A program made the position numbers and the translations under genes. This document shows, piece after piece, positions 63,194-64,000 of a stretch of DNA of 64,000 nt. Source of the DNA: Streptomyces fulvoviolaceus (lineage in GTDB: Bacteria; Actinomycetota; Actinomycetes; Streptomycetales; Streptomycetaceae). Under the pieces are notes generated by a model. That model had not been told where the DNA came from and searched no databases. It was given only the letters and a program-made list of their open reading frames with translations. Position 1 is the stretch's first letter. The number at the start of each line of letters is the position of its first letter. The DNA is taken from positions 124,001-188,000 of the forward strand of contig NZ_JOEY01000024.1 of the NCBI RefSeq assembly GCF_000718165.1. The letters are read 5' to 3'.

Positions 63194-64000
63194 GTGGCCG
63201 ATCTCATCACCGTCGAGGACCCCGACGACCCGCGCCTGCACGACTACACGGGCCTGACCGACGTCGAACTGCGCCGCAAGCGCGAACCGGCCGAGGGCCT
63301 GTTCATCGCCGAGGGCGAGAAGGTCATCCGCCGGGCCAAGGACGCCGGGTACGAGATGCGTTCGATGCTGCTGTCCGCCAAGTGGGTCGACGTCATGCGC
63401 GACGTCATAGACGAGCTCCCGGCCCCGGTGTACGCGGTCAGCCCGGAGCTCGCCGAACAGGTCACCGGCTACCACGTGCACCGCGGCGCGCTCGCCTCGA
63501 TGCAGCGCAAGCCGCTGCCCACGGCCGCCGACCTCCTCCAGACGGCCCGCCGGGTCGTGGTCATGGAGTCGGTCAACGACCACACCAACATCGGCGCGAT
63601 CTTCCGCTCGGCGGCCGCCCTCGGCATGGACGCGGTCCTGCTGTCCCCGGACTGCGCGGACCCGTTGTACCGCCGCAGCGTCAAGGTCTCCATGGGCGCG
63701 GTCTTCTCGGTCCCCTACGCCCGCCTCGACACCTGGCCCAAGGGCCTGGAGTCGGTCCGCGAGGCCGGCTTCACCCTCCTCGCCCTCACCCCGGACCCCA
63801 AGGCCAGGACCCTCGACGAGGCCGCTCCCCACAAGATGGACCGGGTGTCCCTGATGCTCGGCGCCGAGGGCGACGGCCTCTCCACCCAGGCCCTGGTCGC
63901 CGCCGACGAATGGGTGCGCATCCCCATGGCCCACGGCGTCGACTCCCTCAACGTGGGCGCGGCGGCCGCGGTCGCCTTCTACGCGGTGGCGACGGGCCGC
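63194..64000 (+). CDS. SpoU/TrmH family RNA 2'-O-methyltransferase (cut by window edge)
   Basis: 269 codons are visible from GTG 63194 and the frame is open at the right edge. The N-terminal substrate-binding part (LTDVELRRKREPAEGLFIAEGEKVIRRAKDAGYEMRSMLLS) precedes the knotted SPOUT domain. Its motifs are ESVNDHTNIGAIFRSAAALGMDAVLLSPDCADPLYRRSVKVSMGAVFSVP, LMLGAEGDGLS and RIPMAHGVDSLNVGAAAAVAFYAVATG. These match the TrmH-family group acting on rRNA or tRNA. Only a few residues should be missing. Confidence 0.9.
   Translation, partial: MADLITVEDPDDPRLHDYTGLTDVELRRKREPAEGLFIAEGEKVIRRAKDAGYEMRSMLLSAKWVDVMRDVIDELPAPVYAVSPELAEQVTGYHVHRGALASMQRKPLPTAADLLQTARRVVVMESVNDHTNIGAIFRSAAALGMDAVLLSPDCADPLYRRSVKVSMGAVFSVPYARLDTWPKGLESVREAGFTLLALTPDPKARTLDEAAPHKMDRVSLMLGAEGDGLSTQALVAADEWVRIPMAHGVDSLNVGAAAAVAFYAVATGR

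Overview
The window is chromosomal DNA of a high-GC actinomycete, almost certainly a Streptomyces. GC is about 70% and strongly biased at third codon positions. GTG and TTG starts and 4-bp ATGA/GTGA overlaps are common. The arginine genes are laid out as in other streptomycetes (argC-J-B-D-R, then argG and argH nearby). Two genes are cut by the window edges: a MocR-type aminotransferase at the left and a SpoU/TrmH rRNA methylase at the right. I saw no tRNA, rRNA, CRISPR array, transposase or integrase.

Layout. 1-3.1 kb: small housekeeping or unknown genes, including a histidine-phosphatase-fold protein that has lost its catalytic histidines. They are followed by a 489-bp gap holding a MITE-like fold-back and a 9-bp tandem repeat. 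3.2-5.7 kb: a secreted GH51 arabinofuranosidase. 5.8-8.4 kb: a SARP-type regulator coupled to an S41 peptidase. 8.5-23.4 kb: a contractile injection system (CIS) on the minus strand, read from 23441 down to 8540. Its order is terminator-like protein, sheath, tube, zinc-ribbon assembly chaperone, small DUF6760-type protein, tape measure, CIS_tube/LysM hub proteins, split gpD/gpV spike, PAAR-like tip, gp25, gpJ, gpI, collar-like protein, DUF6519 and an unknown protein. There are no capsid, terminase or lysis genes, and no AAA+ ATPase of the Afp15 kind. The divergent region between this operon and argC carries three heptamers with an exact 11-bp period. That is the architecture of SARP binding sites, and a SARP gene lies at the far end of the same strand.

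23.6-28.5 kb: argCJBDR. 28.5-31.6 kb: an electron-transfer operon of membrane ferric-reductase-like flavoprotein, a protein with two FMN-binding domains, and the ApbE flavin transferase that should flavinylate it. 31.7-34.1 kb: an L,D-transpeptidase-like protein, a pyridoxamine-phosphate-oxidase-like protein and a secreted internal-repeat protein broken by a one-base frameshift. 34.2-36.9 kb: argG and argH; argG has a clear ARG-box palindrome over its promoter. 37-40.3 kb: an aldo/keto reductase, and a TetR regulator with a drug-efflux MFS pump. 40.4-46.5 kb: a tightly packed block of small secreted protein, MoxR, DUF58, VWA protein, membrane S1C protease, response regulator and sensor kinase. 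46.5-51.5 kb: an acyltransferase, a glycerophosphodiesterase, a sigma-70-like protein, a GNAT enzyme, two membrane proteins and a HAD phosphatase. 51.5-55.5 kb: a methionine-type ABC importer (metN, metI and two tandem metQ lipoproteins) behind a putative leaderless Cys/Met-rich leader peptide. 55.6-64 kb: a GNAT enzyme and cobalamin/siroheme genes (cobL, a BluB-CobT fusion with a 700-residue disordered N-terminus, a CysG-type enzyme), then the methylase.

A dispersed element of about 70 bp (core GGGGCGCGGGGCTGT...GCGGCTCCGCCGCG) occurs five times. Each copy follows a stop codon in the same orientation relative to that gene. It is probably a 3'-end or terminator-associated REP family.
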